Both the position numbers and the translations under genes were made by a program. A stretch of 64,000 nucleotides of DNA from Candidatus Angelobacter sp. Gp1-AA117. GTDB lineage: Bacteria > Acidobacteriota > Terriglobia > Terriglobales > Acidobacteriaceae. The notes under the pieces are model-generated. The model made no database searches. It saw nothing but the letters and a program-made list of their open reading frames with translations, and had not been told where the DNA came from. Of this stretch, positions 8,650-16,094 are shown piece after piece (within the stretch, counting starts at the first letter, position 1; every line of letters begins with the position of its first letter). Where the stretch lies: NCBI GenBank assembly GCA_003223515.1, contig QHVI01000015.1, forward strand, positions 1 to 64,000. The letters run 5' to 3'.

Positions 8650-9759
8650 TTAAGACGCGCTCTTGATATCGACTTTGCCGCCGGGAACGATTCTTAATTG
8701 ACCGTCAGTTACAACTTTTTGTCCTGGCAGTAATCCTGACGCAATCACTGCAGTGTCGCCCATCGTGCGCGCCACCTTCACCGGCTGCAGTTGCGCTGTC
8801 ATATCCTCTTTCACGATGTAGACGAACGTTCCATTCTGGCTGGTCTGCAGCGCGGCGCTGGGCACAACAATGGCGTTGGGCTGCACGCTGAGGTTCAGCG
8901 TGACATCCACAAACTGGCCCGGCCAGAGCACGTGCTGTCCATTATTAAACGTGCCTTTTAGCTTGATGGTGCCGGTCGTGAGATCGACTGCGTTATCGAT
9001 GAACGTAAGTTTCCCGGTGAAACGCTGGGAGCCTCCCTGCTGCGCCGCCTCCACGGTCAATGCTTTTCCCGCTGAATATTGTTTCAGTTCGGCAAGCTGC
9101 TGTTCCGGTATGGAGAAGGTAACGTAGATGGGCTCAATCTGGTTGATGGTGACCAGCACCGGAACATCATTGGCTTTTACCAGGTTTCCTTCTTTCACGC
9201 CTATATTGCCGGTGCGTCCGTTGATCGGCGAATAGATCGAGGCGTACTCAAGGTTGATTTTCGCCTGCTCCACGGCAGCTTTATCTGCGGCAGCGGTTGC
9301 AGCCAGGGCGCGGGCCGCTGATTGCGCGGCATCCACCTGCTGCTTTGCGACCACGCCTTCGCGTCCCAATCCCTGATAGCGTTCGGCATCGATGCGGGCA
9401 TTCTCAGCCTGCGCCTCATCCTTGGCCAGCGTTCCCTCTGCCTGCCGCAACGCCGCTGCAAATGGTGTGCGGTCGATAGTGAAGAGAAGCTGTCCTTTCT
9501 TCACGAAGTCGCCCTCTTTGAAATGGACGCCCACCAACTGCCCCGAAATCTGCGGCTTGATGCTTACCGTGGAGATGGCCTCTACGTTGCCGATGGCCTG
9601 CAACTGCACCGGCATGGATCGTGTGGCTACCGTTGCAATGGTTACCGGTGCGGCCGGAGCCTGCTTGTTATTGGCAGCCTGGACGGAGTCTTTGCCGGTG
9701 CATCCCAGCACCAGCGAGAGAAGCGCAAGCGCGCACAATGGAAAAGTAAGTCTGCTCAT
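8650..9759 (-). CDS. RND efflux periplasmic adaptor lipoprotein (MdtA-like)
   Basis: The 369-aa protein has a lipoprotein signal peptide with lipobox LVLGC, acylated at Cys20. A biotinyl-lipoyl-like hairpin domain (IKPQISGQLVGVHFKEGDFV), a coiled-coil region (about 95-165) and the return lipoyl half (ASIYSPINGRTGNIGVKEGNLV) follow, then the beta-barrel and membrane-proximal domains. This is the standard membrane fusion protein order. It links the pump encoded downstream to an outer-membrane channel. Its ATG overlaps the regulator stop codon by four bases (9756-9759, ATGA), indicating translational coupling with the TetR gene. Confidence 0.93.
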   Translation of the reverse strand: MSRLTFPLCALALLSLVLGCTGKDSVQAANNKQAPAAPVTIATVATRSMPVQLQAIGNVEAISTVSIKPQISGQLVGVHFKEGDFVKKGQLLFTIDRTPFAAALRQAEGTLAKDEAQAENARIDAERYQGLGREGVVAKQQVDAAQSAARALAATAAADKAAVEQAKINLEYASIYSPINGRTGNIGVKEGNLVKANDVPVLVTINQIEPIYVTFSIPEQQLAELKQYSAGKALTVEAAQQGGSQRFTGKLTFIDNAVDLTTGTIKLKGTFNNGQHVLWPGQFVDVTLNLSVQPNAIVVPSAALQTSQNGTFVYIVKEDMTAQLQPVKVARTMGDTAVIASGLLPGQKVVTDGQLRIVPGGKVDIKSAS

Positions 9760-10421
9760 GCTTTTGCCGTTTTCTTTTTGTTGCGGACGTGATGGCCATG
9801 GGCGCCGTTCATGTGAACGGATTGCATTCCTGCCAGCCAGATGGCGGTCAGCGTGGCCGCAACTTCTTCAGGATTAAACTGCTGATACTTCTGGCCGCCG
9901 AAAAGCTCCTGGATCAGGAAGTGGTAGACCACCATTCCCAGAAAGCCCCGCGCCGCCAGAAGAGGATCTATCTTGCGAAACGCTCCCTGCCGTATGCGCC
10001 GGGCAATGTATCCCGCCAGCGCTTCGTAATACATCGCTACATATTCGCGGAAGAAACGCTCAGAGAGCGTATGGTTTTCCAGCGCCGTAAACCACAGCAG
10101 GCGCGTAAGCTCAGTGTCGCGCGGTGTCCGCAAAAGAAACTCGTGAGCAATCGCGGTGAACACCTCGGCATCAGAGCCGCCCTGGCTCAGGATGGCGTTC
10201 AGCCGGTTGCGGCGTCCACGCGCCGAGCACAACTCTTCAATCAGCGTGCAGTAGAGATTTTCCTTGCTGGGAAAATGGCGGAAGAGCAGGGCTTCGTTGA
10301 CCCCGGCTTCTTCTGCGATCTGCCGCGTGGTCGTTCCTTCAAAACCCTGCCGCGCAAACAGGCCCGTAGCTACCTGCATGATCTGCTGGCGGCGGTCTTC
10401 GGCTGAGAGACGGGCAGGCAT
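9756..10421 (-). CDS. TetR-family repressor of the efflux operon
   Basis: The 221-aa protein has the TetR helix-turn-helix at the N-terminus: RQQIMQVATGLFARQGFEGT, then TTRQIAEEAGVNEALLFRHF, with the typical xLFRHFxSKExL ending. The C-terminal ligand-binding domain is helical. I chose the ATG at 10421 (MPARLSAEDRR) because a GTG seven codons upstream (10442) lies inside a perfect palindrome that is more likely the operator. It is the first gene of the regulator-adaptor-pump operon, so it probably represses its own transcription and that of the pump. The inducer is unknown. Confidence 0.9.
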   Translation of the reverse strand: MPARLSAEDRRQQIMQVATGLFARQGFEGTTTRQIAEEAGVNEALLFRHFPSKENLYCTLIEELCSARGRRNRLNAILSQGGSDAEVFTAIAHEFLLRTPRDTELTRLLWFTALENHTLSERFFREYVAMYYEALAGYIARRIRQGAFRKIDPLLAARGFLGMVVYHFLIQELFGGQKYQQFNPEEVAATLTAIWLAGMQSVHMNGAHGHHVRNKKKTAKA

Positions 10422-10428
10422 AGGAGGG

Positions 10429-10448
10429 AAGTAAGTAAACACTTACTT
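10429..10448. promoter_or_regulatory. Palindromic operator upstream of the tetR-efflux operon
   Basis: AAGTAAGTAAACACTTACTT is a perfect inverted repeat with 8-bp arms and a 4-bp spacer. It ends seven bases upstream of the regulator start codon. Position, symmetry and length fit a TetR-family operator, so autoregulation of the operon is likely. Confidence 0.75.
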
Positions 10449-10735
10449 TAACAATCCAGAGCGGCTCTGCTCAACACGAGTTCGGCAAAGAGTAGTAAAG
10501 AAGTGTAAAGGCAAGCCAAAACCTTACCGCTGATGAAACTGATCAACGCTGTTAAAGAAGGGAATCTAAAAAGCCATTTCGCTTGAGGGAATGTAGTTAC
10601 ACTTGCGTCTTCACCGAGTAAGGAGATCTATGCGCTCTGTCCTACTGATGAACTTTCGGCACTCTGCTGCTGTATCTCTGCAGAAGAAGTGAATCACAGT
10701 CTGCGGCGATTACGTCTAATGGGGCGGAGAACGTG

Positions 10736-11275
10736 ATGGAACACAACCTCGGGAACACAATCGCCCTTCTTGCCCGTACTCCGGCCGCACTCAATGGGCT
10801 GTTGCGTGGTTTGCCGGAAACGTGGGTGTTGCATAATGAAGGCGAAAACAGTTGGAGCGTCTTTGATATCGCCGGCCACCTGGTGCACGCCGATCGCACC
10901 AACTGGATGCCGCGAGCCCGGTTAATCCTGGAGCATGGCGAGACCCAGGCATTTGCCTCATTCGACCGACTGGGACAGATTCAGGCGAGCCAGGATAAAA
11001 CATTGGAGCAATTGCTGGATGAGTTCATTTCGGTGCGCGCCGAATGTCTCGATGAATTGCGTGCCCTGAAGCTGCGGCCGGAGAACCTGCAAAAACGCGG
11101 ACAGCATCCGGCCCTTGGAACGGTCACATTATCAGAACTGCTGGCCACCTGGGCTGCCCATGATCTCACGCATCTGCACCAGATCTCACGAGTGATGGCC
11201 TATCAATACCGGGAGACGGTGGGACCGTTCAGGAAGTTCCTGGGGGTGATGCGCTGCGAAGGTCATGGGACCTAG
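10736..11275 (+). CDS. DinB-superfamily protein
   Basis: The protein (~179 aa) has the DinB/YfiT-like four-helix fold pattern. Metal ligands are the His of AGHLVHAD and the pair in WAAHDLTHLHQI (HxxxH), at the usual positions. It begins with an NTIALLARTPAALNGLLRGL helix and SWSVFDIAGHL, as in DinB_2 members. These proteins are often thiol transferases or stress-induced proteins of unknown role; no substrate can be assigned. The start is taken at ATG 10736, six bases after GGAGA; a GTG three bases upstream is an alternative. It is transcribed alone on the plus strand, divergent from the efflux operon and convergent with 11279-11881. Confidence 0.8.
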   Translation: MEHNLGNTIALLARTPAALNGLLRGLPETWVLHNEGENSWSVFDIAGHLVHADRTNWMPRARLILEHGETQAFASFDRLGQIQASQDKTLEQLLDEFISVRAECLDELRALKLRPENLQKRGQHPALGTVTLSELLATWAAHDLTHLHQISRVMAYQYRETVGPFRKFLGVMRCEGHGT

Positions 11276-11278
11276 AAG

Positions 11279-11881
11279 TTACAGAGTTGTGGCGAGTTGC
11301 TCAAAATGGGCTTCCCCATAGATCATGGCGCTCAGCGCCAGCGCAATGCCGCGCAGTTGCTCATAGGATTCCAGAAGATCGAAGGTCTCAATCCTATGGA
11401 GCGATGTAAGAGAAAGCTCGGGCATTTTCGGGAAAATGGCATTTTTGAAGAGCCACAGGTGAAGCTGCAACTGCATGGCGCGAATACCGCCCACCACTTC
11501 AATACAGGTGTGGATCAGGTCCTCCGTCAATTCTTCGCGGCCTGTATCTCCAGCTACCCAGCTTCGCTTGCGTTCGTAGCGGGCCCATTCCCAGATGATG
11601 CTGGAGTTATGGGTCATGCGGTTGACATATTCGAGCAGCCATCGCGCGCGTTTTTTCTGTGCCTTGCGGAATTCACTTTCCGAAAGGTTGAGGCGGAGAA
11701 GCTTCTCCTGCTCTGAATCCAGCAACTCACGCACGTGGTCAAGTTTTACTTCGCGCAGCAGCGGAGCAACATCATCAATAGTGCGGTCCGCATAACGAAA
11801 GATTCTTTTGTAGAGCTGAAAAAGAAGACGGAGCAGCAGGATCGCAAAGGCTGCGAACAGAATCTCCATCAGGAATCTCAC
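11279..11881 (-). CDS. Membrane-anchored protein of unknown function
   Basis: The 200-aa protein has one N-terminal membrane helix (FLMEILFAAFAILLLRLLFQ), then a charged, mostly helical cytoplasmic region with many Arg, Glu and Leu residues. I recognise no domain. It is the last gene of a three-gene minus-strand operon, after a small secreted peptide gene and a 7TM protein gene. Only five bases separate it from the 7TM gene, so the two products probably work together. It converges with the DinB-like gene, leaving three bases between the stop codons. Confidence 0.6.
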   Translation of the reverse strand: MRFLMEILFAAFAILLLRLLFQLYKRIFRYADRTIDDVAPLLREVKLDHVRELLDSEQEKLLRLNLSESEFRKAQKKRARWLLEYVNRMTHNSSIIWEWARYERKRSWVAGDTGREELTEDLIHTCIEVVGGIRAMQLQLHLWLFKNAIFPKMPELSLTSLHRIETFDLLESYEQLRGIALALSAMIYGEAHFEQLATTL

Positions 11882-11886
11882 GATGT

Positions 11887-12639
11887 TTATCTCCGTCTAA
11901 TTGCGGCAAGTATCTTGCCGTATTCCCTTAATTCCTGCAACAACTCTTCCGGTTTTACTTTTAAAGCCCAACCGGTATTCGGCTCGGGACGGTTAAAAAC
12001 GGCAAGCCATAATAATAACGCGCAAAAGTAGGAAATGGCAGGAATATATCTAAAAAAAATTCGATAGCTCAGGCTTGGTTCCAGCCGCAACCAGTATGCT
12101 CCCCAGCTACCGATAGATAGGAGTGCAAACCCCAAAACAACCCCGAAAGCATAGTTTCGCCAAGGCAGAGCAAAGAACTTTACGAGAAGAAAAAACACTG
12201 CAAATAGCGATAATTCAATGAGATCCACGGCTATTTCAAAAGAGAAAAGAAGGGTTATGCCCCGTAGTTCATGTGGGTTGCGGAATGCCATATGGAATAA
12301 CAGGGCTGGAATTAGCGCCAGGATGACTGCACCGGGAAACAGGAGGCGAAACCATGAAAATCTTCGGTAAAACTCCCGGAAAGTACGCCGAAAGACCTCG
12401 TATAGCACCAGCAGGTTGAAAGTGTCATAAAGGAATGCAGTACTCCAGTAGGTCCAAAAATAGGTTTTGCGCGTGAAGTGGTGCTGGGTTGTGTAACGCA
12501 GAATTTCGGCTGCAATCGAAAAGATCAAAAACCAGAAAAAGAAATGGAATTCCCTGTATGCCTTGCGTTTCACGAGCAAAGCAACAAGACAACCTTCCAG
12601 AATAGGGCCGATCAGCAGCCAGATAATCGAGCTATCCAT
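11887..12639 (-). CDS. Seven-helix integral membrane protein of unknown function
   Basis: The 250-aa protein has about seven hydrophobic segments (IIWLLIGPILEGCLVALLV, then FFFWFLIFSIAAEIL, and others), joined by short aromatic and basic loops and ending in a charged tail (KPEELLQELREYGKILAAI). No enzymatic motif is visible. The topology suits a receptor or sensor. The gene is preceded 42 bases upstream by a gene for a small secreted peptide and followed immediately by a membrane-anchored partner. Peptide sensing is a guess drawn from that order alone. Confidence 0.6.
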   Translation of the reverse strand: MDSSIIWLLIGPILEGCLVALLVKRKAYREFHFFFWFLIFSIAAEILRYTTQHHFTRKTYFWTYWSTAFLYDTFNLLVLYEVFRRTFREFYRRFSWFRLLFPGAVILALIPALLFHMAFRNPHELRGITLLFSFEIAVDLIELSLFAVFFLLVKFFALPWRNYAFGVVLGFALLSIGSWGAYWLRLEPSLSYRIFFRYIPAISYFCALLLWLAVFNRPEPNTGWALKVKPEELLQELREYGKILAAIRRR

Positions 12640-12681
12640 TTGTGAGTGGCCAGATTAACCCAGCCACTCACAAATCCAAAA

Positions 12682-12837
12682 TCAATTGCAACCAGGAGTT
12701 CCAGGCCAGCAATCCGGCGGGACAGGACTGACTCCGCCGCCAAACAAATGGGTTGGGGTGTTTGCGACCATGGGAGCTGATGTACAGGCGACAATCAATA
12801 ACGCGGTAAACGCAATTCGGGTAACGAGCTTTTTCAT
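12682..12837 (-). CDS. Small secreted peptide (51 aa)
   Basis: A 51-aa reading frame starts at ATG 12837 with an excellent ribosome-binding site (AAGGAGAGG six bases upstream), which overrides a longer frame beginning at 12906. It has a textbook signal peptide (MKKLVTRIAFTALLIVACTS). The mature tail is short and rich in Gly and Pro, ending PPDCWPGTPGCN with two cysteines. I do not recognise the family. The two Cys could form a small loop, or the first Cys near residue 18 could be a lipidation site. It precedes the 7TM gene in the same operon, so it may be its ligand or partner. Confidence 0.65.
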   Translation of the reverse strand: MKKLVTRIAFTALLIVACTSAPMVANTPTHLFGGGVSPVPPDCWPGTPGCN

Positions 12838-13434
12838 GTTTCCTCTCCTTGGATAGAGTGTTTTTCTGGGGGCCGTTTTCAGACAGTTAAAAACGGTGAC
12901 AGGCACAGGATACGTCTTTTATTCCCATTTTGGGAATGAACCGGGGGAACCTTAGTAACTCAAAGAAAAAACGAGAGTTGCAGCTTTCGGGAAGACGGGT
13001 TTAAGCGACAAAAGCAAAACCTTTAGCAGATTACTATTCCTGGCGTAAAAAGGCGGACAGAAGCGTCAGCACTGTTGCAGAAAATAACGTTCATTGGCAG
13101 CGAAGCGATAGAGTCCGACTGTTCAAGAATCCGAGTCTTATCGGGATGAATGGTGGATGCTTCGAATGAGGTTGTCTTGAAAGGAATTCGGCGCTGCCAG
13201 GCAGTTTCGCCAAAACACTACCGAAAATTATCGTAAGGCGATATATGCCGGGGACGCGACGTGGGGAAGGAGCCGGAAAATCACCCGGAACGCTGCTATG
13301 AAAAGAGTGTAAAAAAGAGTAAGTTGCTGAAAAAACGAGAGTTGCTGGACTACGGTGACGGGTTTAGCAGACAATTCCGTGCCAATTTGGGAAAAAGGCT
13401 TTGACTAGCGTGGTAGAATCCTTTGGATATTGCC
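12838..13434. other. Intergenic region with a REP-like palindrome and a spaced direct repeat
   Basis: No gene is visible across about 600 bp. It contains a GGTGACAGGCACAGG motif (12894-12908) followed by TTCCCATTTTGGGAA, resembling REP-type sequences. A 17-bp direct repeat GAAAAAACGAGAGTTGC occurs at 12965-12981 and 13329-13345, each followed 11-12 bases later by GACGGGTTTA. The second copy is about 90 bp upstream of the next gene. Confidence 0.5.
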
Positions 13435-13785
13435 ATGAATGATTGGAAACGTCAAAAAGGTATCGGCAAGACACGCAACTCGCCCAGCATGGTAGCGAAG
13501 CGGTACACCATGCCTGCGGCGGCCGCCGAGCAACTGAAGAGAGTTGCCTCATCGTTCGGTTCACAGGGCCGTGCCATTCAGGTGGCCACGGAAATCCTGA
13601 GCCGCATGGAAGCGCCGCCTGCTGCGGAAGTGAAGACGCGCGAGATGACTCGCACCACCTTCCGTCTCCATAACAGCACCGCCGAGTTGATTGAAGCTTT
13701 GTCACGCAAGCTCTACGACAACGACCGCGCCCAGGTCTTTGCCGCCTGCGTAAAAGTCCTGAAGATGAAGCGCATCAGGATCTGA
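13435..13785 (+). CDS. Small basic protein with two possible ribbon-helix-helix segments
   Basis: The 116-aa protein starts at ATG 13435 (MNDWKRQKG); an in-frame TTG four codons upstream is less likely. Two segments look alike: KRYTMPAAAAEQLKRVASSF and TRTTFRLHNSTAELIEALSR. Each is a short beta strand followed by two helices, the pattern of a ribbon-helix-helix DNA-binding unit. A tandem arrangement would let a monomer act as a pseudodimer. The rest is basic (RKLYDNDRAQVF, KVLKMKRIRI). A strong terminator follows. It may bind the direct repeats upstream. This assignment rests on pattern recognition only. Confidence 0.5.
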   Translation: MNDWKRQKGIGKTRNSPSMVAKRYTMPAAAAEQLKRVASSFGSQGRAIQVATEILSRMEAPPAAEVKTREMTRTTFRLHNSTAELIEALSRKLYDNDRAQVFAACVKVLKMKRIRI

Positions 13786-13833
13786 TGCCAAGAACGCGAA
13801 AAGCGTAAAGCTGACAAATTAGTGTGCAAAAAA

Positions 13834-13860
13834 GGGGGACGAGGTGTCGTCCCCCTTTTT
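13834..13860. terminator. Bidirectional intrinsic terminator
   Basis: A perfect 9-bp stem (GGGGGACGA / TCGTCCCCC) with a GGTG loop is followed by TTTTT and preceded by an A tract. It can end both the plus-strand gene stopping at 13785 and the minus-strand gene ending at 13877. Confidence 0.9.
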
Positions 13861-13876
13861 ACTTTTTTTCGGTCAT

Positions 13877-14338
13877 TCACTGAACGAGATATATGTCCGT
13901 AAGTAGCAGGAACAGGAAGCCGGATTCTCCTGGACATCGGTAGACCCCTTTTGCGCCGAGCAGGCGGGCGGCGATGGCGGACATCTCCCATCCATCATCT
14001 TCGGTGCCTTCCCAGTACTCCTGCGTCAGTTTGGGAATACTGTTCTTCTGTCCGAATTCACGCACGGCCAGCAGCGCATTGCTCATTTCTTTGGGAATGC
14101 TTTCATTGGCCCAGGACCAGAGCCAGCTTGACGTCCGGGTGGAAAAGCTGCCGATTGCCTGCACAGTGGCTACCACGTGAGGCACGCCATGATCGGAGAA
14201 CGTAAGAGTGCCTTTTTCAAGATCGTAGAACCAGCGTGCATAATCGCCGATCTTGAACTGCTGATGATATCTCTCATTCAACTCCATCAGCTCATGGACA
14301 GCGCTATGCGCGTAGTCACTGAATTCGTCTTCAGTCAT
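13877..14338 (-). CDS. DUF6882-like protein
   Basis: The 153-aa cytosolic protein has the pattern WFYDLEKGTLTFSDHG, then ATVQAIGSFSTRTSSWLWSW with WANESIP. I associate this with a family annotated DUF6882. The function is unknown; members are small single-domain proteins. There is no signal peptide or membrane helix. It lies ten bases downstream of the phosphotransferase gene on the same strand, so it may be co-transcribed with it, and it ends at a bidirectional terminator. Confidence 0.65.
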   Translation of the reverse strand: MTEDEFSDYAHSAVHELMELNERYHQQFKIGDYARWFYDLEKGTLTFSDHGVPHVVATVQAIGSFSTRTSSWLWSWANESIPKEMSNALLAVREFGQKNSIPKLTQEYWEGTEDDGWEMSAIAARLLGAKGVYRCPGESGFLFLLLTDIYLVQ

Positions 14339-14348
14339 GGGTCACAGG

Positions 14349-15431
14349 TCACAACCTGTCCGTTTCTGCGGAATGGACGGCCGTGCGCAGGAGAACTCTA
14401 GTCAGATCGAGCAGACCGGCAAAGCGGGCATCCCGGGTGAGGCCGTGGTGATAGCGATAATAAATCTGCTGGAGAATTACCGCTGTCTTGAATAGAGCAA
14501 AGATGTAGTAGAAGATGATGCGGGAGACATCGCGTCCGGTCCTTTCGGCGTAGTGTTCCACGAGTTCAGCACGGGTCATGCATCCCGGAAGGGAGGTTGG
14601 TCCCCAGTGCGTGCCCTGCAACTCGGGCGAGTCGCTGGCTTCAATCCAGTAACCGATCGCAGTACCGAGATCCGCGAGAGGATCGCCGATAGTACACATC
14701 TCCCAGTCAAGAACGCCTTTGACGCGGGTTATATCGGCGGGGTCGAGCGCCATGTTGTCATACTTGTAGTCGTTATGGATAAGAGTTGCTCCGCTCTGCT
14801 GGGGAAGCTGTTCACGCAGCCATGGCGCGAGATGCTCCACTTCAGGAATATCATGCGTCTGGGAGCCGTAATAGCGCTCGATCCAGCCGCGTACCTGCCG
14901 TTCCAGATAACCTTCAGGCTTGCCCAGATCGCTCAGACCGATGGCCTTGTAATCGAGGCCGTGAAGGTCGGCGAGAGTATCGATGAATGACAGGTTCAGT
15001 TGGCGCAGCATTTCCGGGGTGAGTTGCAGACCCGGAGGCAGTCCGCGGCGCAACACTACGCCATGAATGCGCTCCATCAGATAAAAAGGCGCGCCCAGAA
15101 TCTGCACATCATCGCAGTAGAGCAGCGCTTTCGGAGCAGGGAAGACGGTGTGCAGATGCGAGAGTACGCGGTATTCGCGCCCCATATCATGGGCGCTCTT
15201 CACCTTGCTGCCAAAAGGCGGACGGCGCAGCACCATCTCGCGGCTGCCGAGCTTTATCGAATAGGTGAGATTCGAATGACCACTGGGAAACTGCCTGACC
15301 ACCAGCGGGCCGGCAGCGTCAGGAAAGTGGCTGTGCAGGAAGGGCTCGAGCCGGACGAGATCCAGTTCTTCGCCGGGACGGACGGGTGCCGAGTGGTCCT
15401 GGATATCGAGTTTCGTAGCGTCAGAAGACAT
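14349..15431 (-). CDS. Phosphotransferase, APH/ACAD10-11 type (possible hydroxyacyl-CoA kinase)
   Basis: The 360-aa protein has the aminoglycoside-phosphotransferase kinase fold. It has a nucleotide loop (QFPSGHSNLTYSIKL), a lysine-like strand (EMVLRRPPFG), the catalytic loop LIHNDYKYDNMAL (HxDxxxxN) and the metal site VLDWEMCTIGDPLADLG. These features match the kinase half of ACAD10/ACAD11 and bacterial LvaA, which phosphorylate 4-hydroxyacyl-CoA. An acyl-CoA dehydrogenase gene upstream on the same strand supports that role rather than antibiotic resistance. A 660-bp repeat-bearing gap separates the two, so they may be transcribed separately. The substrate is inferred, not proven. Confidence 0.8.
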   Translation of the reverse strand: MSSDATKLDIQDHSAPVRPGEELDLVRLEPFLHSHFPDAAGPLVVRQFPSGHSNLTYSIKLGSREMVLRRPPFGSKVKSAHDMGREYRVLSHLHTVFPAPKALLYCDDVQILGAPFYLMERIHGVVLRRGLPPGLQLTPEMLRQLNLSFIDTLADLHGLDYKAIGLSDLGKPEGYLERQVRGWIERYYGSQTHDIPEVEHLAPWLREQLPQQSGATLIHNDYKYDNMALDPADITRVKGVLDWEMCTIGDPLADLGTAIGYWIEASDSPELQGTHWGPTSLPGCMTRAELVEHYAERTGRDVSRIIFYYIFALFKTAVILQQIYYRYHHGLTRDARFAGLLDLTRVLLRTAVHSAETDRL

Positions 15432-16094
15432 CGTAAAAATCTTTCACCGCAGAGGGCGCAGAGAACGCAGAGGAAGCAAAAGTGAGTTTATGTGTATTTG
15501 ATCTGGCACGGTTTTAGTTCCTCAAGATTTTCGGGTCGCCAAAGCTGGATTATGTCGCCCCTCCGGGGCTCTGTCGTCGTGTTGTAATCCTACCCAGCAC
15601 TTCCGTGCTGGGCTCAATAATGACGCGCTTCTGGCGCTCGGCATATCGTGACGCTCAGCGCCTCCAATATGGAGTTTCATGAATAGTCGAGGTAAAAGTC
15701 ATGCCCTGTTACTTGTCTCGCGAGAAATCACAATCTTAACGACACAAAACTAGAAGCTAGTGCTCTGACCGCATGGAAATAGGAATCGAGGCATTCCGAT
15801 TGGAATGAGGGCGCATTACAGCTATGGCGCTGGCTTCGCCAGCTCTGTTCCTTGTCTATTTCTATACCCACAGCTTGCGCTGTGGGCTAGAAGAATGCCG
15901 CCAGCTTCGCTGGCTATACCCCAAAATCACACGGTCAGAGCACTAGCGGCTAGCAGCTTACTACAACTCATCTCTCATAAATGCTGTAGCGGCGTTGCCA
16001 CCACGGCTAAAGCCCTGTTTTCATCACGGACTGTAACGCGGGCCTGAAGGCCCGCTCTTCCACCGATTGCTAAAGCGCATTCATGAGATGGCTT
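15432..16094. other. Palindrome-rich intergenic region
   Basis: There is no gene in 663 bp. It holds a CGCAGAG half repeat (15446-15473), a hairpin CCCAGCACTTCCGTGCTGGG near 15594, a 190-bp inverted-repeat element (listed separately) and several AGCTAG motifs around 15751 and 15950. Short ORFs across it lack ribosome-binding sites. Confidence 0.6.
15757..15946. repeat. MITE-like element with perfect 15-bp terminal inverted repeats
   Basis: CTAGTGCTCTGACCG (15757-15771) is repeated as its exact reverse complement CGGTCAGAGCACTAG (15932-15946), bounding 190 bp. The interior contains hairpins such as GCTGGCTTCGCCAGC, CACAGCTTGCGCTGTG and CCAGCTTCGCTGG. No reading frame lies inside. Size and symmetry suggest a non-autonomous mobile element or REP cluster; the CTAG at each end could be a target duplication. 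Confidence 0.6.

Noticed and set aside
12965-13345. Attachment sites of an integrated element
   Set aside because: The 17-bp direct repeats enclose only non-coding DNA and no integrase is present.
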